From positions 1 to 26,528 of IMG/VR virus record IMGVR_UViG_3300025294_000213: a stretch of DNA of 26,528 nt. One strand, written 5' to 3'. Under the pieces are notes generated by a model, which was not told the DNA's origin, made no database searches, and saw nothing but the letters and a program-made list of their open reading frames with translations. Both the position numbers and the translations under genes were made by a program. Of this stretch, positions 24,294-26,528 are shown one piece after another. Each line of letters starts with the position of its first letter. Position 1 is the first letter of the stretch. The stretch comes from a virus.

Positions 24294-24327
24294 AATAAAA
24301 AGCCGATAACATTCCGTTACCGGCTTT
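24294..24327 (-). terminator. Terminator after the unknown 110-aa gene
   Basis: The 12-base arms AAAGCCGATAAC (24299-24310) and GTTACCGGCTTT (24316-24327) pair with one wobble around a 5-nt loop, followed on the minus strand by TTATTATG. It insulates the 110-aa gene from HNH and the late genes. Confidence 0.85.
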
Positions 24328-24378
24328 GGATGTTAGGTGTTACACTAATCCATCTGCACAAGCATCATCTACCACTTC

Positions 24379-24711
24379 CTAAATTGGCTTGGAAATATCC
24401 CAATTAGGAATCTGCTTTGCTTGTTTCTCTTGTAATAGAGTTTGCCATAAATCACTATTCACTATTGCAAGAATAGCATCCATCTCTAAGAAAGTTATTT
24501 GTTCAATATTCTTGTTCACTCGTTCATAAACATCTTCAACGCTTGTGAAATTTTCCCATGGTTTCATTTTATCAAAATGAATATCCCCTATAGTTTGATA
24601 CATATAATCTTCAAAATCATATGGGTCTTTAAATACTTTACGCATCATATCGTTTACCACTCGGTAAGTTTCCTCTGTTGTTAATGGTCGGTTGTTTGGT
24701 GTGTTAGTCAT
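24379..24711 (-). CDS. Unknown 110-aa protein with its own promoter and terminator
   Basis: Acidic helical protein starting MTNTPNNRPLTTEETYRVVN, with the middle DPYDFEDYMYQTIGDIHFDK and ending NWDISKPI. I recognise no domain; there is no signal peptide or membrane segment. AAAGGAG precedes the ATG. It is a monocistronic unit between a TTGGTA/TATAAT promoter and a strong terminator, divergent from the 57-aa basic peptide. An early or regulatory protein, such as a late-gene activator, is possible from its position directly upstream of the late genes, but nothing in the sequence proves it. Confidence 0.75.
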   Translation of the reverse strand: MTNTPNNRPLTTEETYRVVNDMMRKVFKDPYDFEDYMYQTIGDIHFDKMKPWENFTSVEDVYERVNKNIEQITFLEMDAILAIVNSDLWQTLLQEKQAKQIPNWDISKPI

Positions 24712-24758
24712 TTATCCTTCTCCTTTGAGTGTTATTGTAATTACTTGTTCTAATACCT

Positions 24759-24786
24759 ATTATAACCTGCATAATGAGACTACCAA
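24759..24786 (-). promoter_or_regulatory. Promoter of the 110-aa gene
   Basis: On the minus strand there is TTGGTA (24781-24786), a 16-bp spacer and a perfect TATAAT (24759-24764), 48 bp before the ATG at 24711. Confidence 0.6.
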
Positions 24787-24811
24787 TTTAGTATCCTCTC
24801 ATACTTGTTTT

Positions 24812-24873
24812 ATAAAAGACTTAATTGTGCCTATAACTATATTCAAAGATAAAATACACATAAAGTCTTTTAT
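24812..24873. repeat. 11-bp inverted repeat in the divergent control region
   Basis: ATAAAAGACTT (24812-24822) and AAGTCTTTTAT (24863-24873) are exact inverted copies 40 bp apart, upstream of the 110-aa gene's promoter. A very similar pair, ATAAAGACT and AGTCTTTAT, is found at 25983-26012 in the origin region. Confidence 0.6.
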
Positions 24874-24918
24874 TTATTTAGATTAAAAGTGTTAACTGAT
24901 TCGGACACCACACCTACA

Positions 24919-24962
24919 TTTACCGTAAAATTTACGTAAAAAATACGGTAAATTATACGTAA
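24919..24962 (+). repeat. Array of four TAC(S)GTAA motifs upstream of the basic peptide gene
   Basis: TACCGTAA (24921), TACGTAA (24933), TACGGTAA (24944) and TACGTAA (24956) follow each other at 12, 11 and 12 bp, so on one face of the helix. The outer parts form a 10-bp inverted repeat, ATTTACCGTA with TACGGTAAAT, around the palindrome TTTACGTAAA. The array ends 6 bp before the -35 of the promoter at 24968. It looks like a cooperative protein-binding site: an operator, or possibly a small centromere. Confidence 0.75.
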
Positions 24963-24967
24963 TTGTA

Positions 24968-24996
24968 TTGACGCGAGTAAATATAAGTGCTATAAT
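24968..24996 (+). promoter_or_regulatory. Strong promoter of the 57-aa basic membrane peptide
   Basis: TTGACG (24968-24973), a 17-bp spacer and TATAAT (24991-24996) form a near-consensus vegetative promoter. The start site would be close to 25003, so the leader is only about 20 nt and carries AAAGGAGGTGA. Confidence 0.85.
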
Positions 24997-25022
24997 AAAA
25001 GTATAGAAAGGAGGTGAAAGAA

Positions 25023-25196
25023 ATGGATTACCAAACAATACTAAACATCATAAAAGAAGTTGGAACAGTGGTCGGTGTTCTTGGTGGAATTACTTCCCTA
25101 GCAATAAACATCCAAACACTAAATAACAACCGAAAGAAAAAGAAACAACAAAAGAAAAAGCGACGAACTCCCGCCAAGAAGAAACGTCGCAAATAG
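25023..25196 (+). CDS. 57-aa membrane peptide with polybasic tail
   Basis: The ATG at 25023 follows a perfect AAAGGAGGTGA at 6 nt; a GTG at 25014 lies inside that site. Residues 6-33 are hydrophobic and can span the membrane once (ILNIIKEVGTVVGVLGGITS). Residues 36-57 hold 15 Lys or Arg (NNNRKKKKQQKKKRRTPAKK and on), which could bind DNA, RNA or acidic lipids. It does not look like the known type I toxins (TxpA, BsrG), whose tails are less basic. The consensus promoter, the helically phased array upstream and the terminator after it show that it is a carefully controlled single gene. A membrane-anchored DNA binder in segregation or replication, or a toxin, are both possible. Confidence 0.85.
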   Translation: MDYQTILNIIKEVGTVVGVLGGITSLAINIQTLNNNRKKKKQQKKKRRTPAKKKRRK

Positions 25197-25203
25197 ACGA
25201 AAG

Positions 25204-25226
25204 AAGGAGACGAAAGTCTCCTTTTT
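25204..25226 (+). terminator. Terminator of the basic peptide gene
   Basis: A perfect 8-bp stem AAGGAGAC/GTCTCCTT with a GAAA tetraloop is followed by TTT. It lies 8 bp after the stop and, read from the other side, could also slow minus-strand transcripts. Confidence 0.9.
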
Positions 25227-25307
25227 CACTTTTATATTAACGCAATTTATAAGTAGAAGCAAACACATCAACTCAAGATATTTATGCGTTAATTCCACGT
25301 AACCTTT

Positions 25308-25388
25308 CCTATAATGTATAGGTAACTAACGGTGTAAAATATGGATTACTTCTTATAATGTAAAGGCACAAAACGTTGTTAAATATGG
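25308..25388 (+). repeat. 37-bp direct repeat with 44-bp period in a gene-free stretch
   Basis: Bases 25308-25344 and 25352-25388 match at 29 of 37 positions, both beginning with YTATAATGTAWAGG and ending TAAATATGG or AAAATATGG. The stretch 25227-25611 has no gene with a ribosome binding site. Apart from this repeat it holds a small hairpin CGTCATTGTGACG (25456-25468) and the LexA-type box. The TATAAT inside each copy lacks a fitting -35. Confidence 0.65.
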
Positions 25389-25520
25389 TGTTATATACAG
25401 TTTTATAACTAAGAAGAAGAGAAATTTTTCATTGTGCCAGTAGTAAACTAAGTTACGTCATTGTGACGGCATATTTAGCTATTTACGTCCATTTTAAAGC
25501 GTTTCTCCACGTCAGATAAC

Positions 25521-25536
25521 AAGAACATGCGTTCTT
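25521..25536. promoter_or_regulatory. LexA/DinR-type SOS box
   Basis: AAGAACATGCGTTCTT is a perfect 16-bp dyad. Its core GAAC-ATGC-GTTC fits the Gram-positive LexA site GAAC-RNRY-GTTC, although the flanking bases are A and T rather than the preferred C and G. On the minus strand it lies exactly between TTGAAT (25537-25542) and TTATCT (25514-25519) at 17 bp, a possible weak promoter that would point toward the control genes at 24.7 kb. No open frame with a ribosome binding site follows it directly, so the transcript could be a short regulatory RNA. Confidence 0.6.
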
Positions 25537-25611
25537 ATTCAAAACGCCTGTAATAGGCTTTAAAGCGCCTTTAAAAGCATATCGAAATTTACATCTTTAA
25601 TTTGAGTATCA

Positions 25612-25740
25612 CTAATAAATATTTTTTTCCGTCTTACAGTTTTCGCATTTAAAAACAGGAACATCGTTTTGTATTGTAAAACTGAATACGTGGTCACAAT
25701 TCGTTTGTTTTAAATACAGTTGAATATAGTCGTTTATCAT
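25612..25740 (-). CDS. 42-aa Cys-rich protein, possible zinc ribbon
   Basis: Read on the minus strand from ATG at 25740 to TAG at 25612, with AAAGGAG 12 nt upstream. It encodes MINDYIQLYLKQTNCDHVFS and ends CENCKTEKNIY. The C-x-H (Cys15, His17) and C-x2-C (Cys32, Cys35) would make a small zinc-binding site. No family recognised. It stands alone between the SOS box and the origin region. The frame looks like true protein, and the ribosome binding site is good though a little far. A control peptide for replication is one possibility. Confidence 0.6.
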   Translation of the reverse strand: MINDYIQLYLKQTNCDHVFSFTIQNDVPVFKCENCKTEKNIY

Positions 25741-25969
25741 ATTATAATCAATCTCCTTTGTGTGGCGCGAGGCAAGCGCGTGTCCTATGTTTTTATTCTT
25801 TTATTATTTAAAACCATCGACAATATACAGTTATAGATATTACCGCTAATATGTTCACATATTCCGATAGGTATATACGTTTTATTTTATATACAGGTAT
25901 TAGCGTTATTCTTTATATCCCTAATTTATTTATTGAAATACTGATATGGAGCGATAGCGACATAGAGGA
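25741..25969. other. AT-rich gene-free stretch next to the origin
   Basis: No gene is visible. A GC-rich island lies at 25763-25783 just upstream of the 42-aa gene. An inverted pair CGCTAATA/TATTAGCG lies near 25851 and 25900, and ATATACAG recurs three times in 25390-25900. Together with 25970-26101 this looks like the non-coding side of a plasmid origin. Confidence 0.4.
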
Positions 25970-26040
25970 TTTATGCGTTAGCATAAAGACTCGTTAATAT
26001 ATAAGTCTTTATAGTAAATATTTATAGTAAGTATTTATAA
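25970..26040. repeat. AT-rich hairpins and 13-mers next to the iterons (possible unwinding element)
   Basis: A 7-bp stem TTTATGC/GCATAAA (25970-25987) is followed by the inverted pair ATAAAGACT/AGTCTTTAT (25983-25991, 26004-26012). Two tandem 13-mers TTTATAGTAARTA (26008-26020, 26021-26033) and a partial third (26034-26040) come next. Tandem AT-rich 13-mers beside iterons are typical of the DNA unwinding element of iteron plasmids and of oriC. Confidence 0.65.
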
Positions 26041-26101
26041 CGTCTAATTTTTAGACTAGCCTAGTACAAAATTTAGACTGCCTTAGTCTAATTTTTAGAC
26101 T
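26036..26101 (-). repeat. Three 22-bp iterons, likely replication origin
   Basis: On the minus strand AGTCTAA begins at 26101, 26079 and 26057, that is, at exactly 22-bp steps. The first and third copies share AGTCTAAAAATTAGAC, a perfect dyad; the middle one is AGTCTAAATTTTGTACT. The first iteron overlaps the stop codon of the Rep-like gene. Three tandem 22-bp copies beside the rep gene, flanked by AT-rich 13-mers, are the pattern of an iteron-controlled plasmid origin. Confidence 0.75.
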
Positions 26102-26528
26102 ACGTTGATTTAAAAGCCTCCTTTCGAGTATTTAAACGTTGTCGCACTTCTTCATTTCTCCTCTTAATTAGTTCTGTTTCTGGGTACTTCTTTATAAACT
26201 CGTCAACCGTTTCAATCAAAGGGTTTATTACATACACATTATTACCGTAGTATGGGTGTTTTTGAGCTGTTATTAAATTCAGCTCTTGTAATACCTGTAA
26301 TGCATTTGCTACTGTCCCACGACTGATATTTAACGTTATTTCAATCTCGTCATATGTCGGATACGCATAACCATATTCTCGATTAAAGTTTTTAAGTAAA
26401 AACATATAAACTAATACTGTGTTAGCGTTAAATTTCGGATGTAACGTATAAATATTCATAATAGTATTCGGTATAGCCGTCCAACCTTCTACAGCTTCAA
26501 ACGGTAATACAGAATGTACTTTCGGCAT
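26100..26528 (-). CDS. Rep-like winged-helix protein, plasmid replication initiator
   Basis: A 142-aa protein with one winged-helix domain: WTAIPNTIMNIYTLHPKFNA, then helices with VLVYMFLLKNFNREYG, an HTH at about 58-85 (TYDEIEITLNISRGTVANAL, QVLQELNLI) and a wing ending GNNVYVINPL. A charged helical tail follows. The fold is shared by HTH_36 and RepA_N-type initiators of Gram-positive plasmids and by DnaD N-terminal domains. The ATG is the last codon of the window, and its ribosome binding site is at the other end (6-15), so the molecule is read as a circle and the gene as complete. Iterons start at its stop codon, which supports a Rep role. It is short for a Rep, so an accessory DNA-binding protein remains possible. 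Confidence 0.75.
   Translation of the reverse strand: MPKVHSVLPFEAVEGWTAIPNTIMNIYTLHPKFNANTVLVYMFLLKNFNREYGYAYPTYDEIEITLNISRGTVANALQVLQELNLITAQKHPYYGNNVYVINPLIETVDEFIKKYPETELIKRRNEEVRQRLNTRKEAFKST

Noticed and set aside
25308-25365. TATAAT in the two 37-bp repeats as promoters
   Set aside because: No usable -35 is found at 16-18 bp upstream and no gene follows.
25763-25783. GC-rich island as nick site or strong hairpin
   Set aside because: The best stem is only 4 bp and no relaxase or rolling-circle Rep gene is present.
26042-26100. GTCTAA/TTAGAC palindromes as terminators of the Rep-like gene
   Set aside because: No T run follows on the minus strand, and the 22-bp spacing fits iterons better.
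1-26528. tRNA genes, CRISPR arrays, insertion sequences, an integrase and attachment sites
   Set aside because: None was seen on reading both strands; no repeat-spacer array, transposase or recombinase motif is present.

Overview
The window reads as a complete circular phage-plasmid of about 26.5 kb: a temperate siphovirus with an HK97-type head, kept as a plasmid, from a low-GC Gram-positive host. A Bacillus cereus group host is an inference from the AT-rich coding, the strong AAGGAGG-type ribosome binding sites and the type of endolysin and tail genes. The case for a circle is direct. The minus-strand gene at 26100-26528 starts with ATG at the very last bases of the window. Its Shine-Dalgarno sequence (AAGGAG, 9 nt from the ATG) lies on the minus strand in the first bases of the window. 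No integrase, transposase or host gene is present.

Layout, following minus-strand transcription. A control segment (24379-25196) holds an unknown 110-aa gene and a divergent 57-aa basic membrane peptide with a consensus promoter. The late operon runs from the HNH endonuclease (24268) and a likely cos region through small terminase, large terminase, portal, ClpP-like protease, major capsid, head-tail connectors, tail completion proteins, major tail protein, the gpG/gpGT chaperones (with a -1 frameshift site), tape measure, Dit, a large fibre/receptor-binding protein, small accessory proteins, a broken second fibre, and a Tal-like hub. It ends in a lysis cassette (two holin-like proteins, an M15 endolysin and a secreted protein) and a terminator.

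The immunity region (1148-3061) has a plus-strand XRE repressor followed by a lipoprotein moron. It faces a minus-strand winged-helix (replication-type) gene and an unknown gene. Between them are four copies of an 18-bp operator. One fills the spacer of a TTGACA/TATGAT promoter for the replication-type gene and another overlaps the repressor's own -35, so the repressor probably controls both itself and replication or lytic entry.

The plasmid part lies at 25197-26528. A winged-helix Rep-like gene ends in three 22-bp iterons, followed by AT-rich 13-mers and hairpins, which is the architecture of an iteron origin. Nearby are a LexA/DinR-type SOS box (25521-25536), a 37-bp direct repeat, and a 42-aa Cys-rich gene.

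The strongest points for a second look are the iteron origin, the operator array, the LexA box, the 12-bp array upstream of the basic membrane peptide, the frameshift in the second tail fibre, and the morons (220-1071, 2514-3023, 3123-3587).
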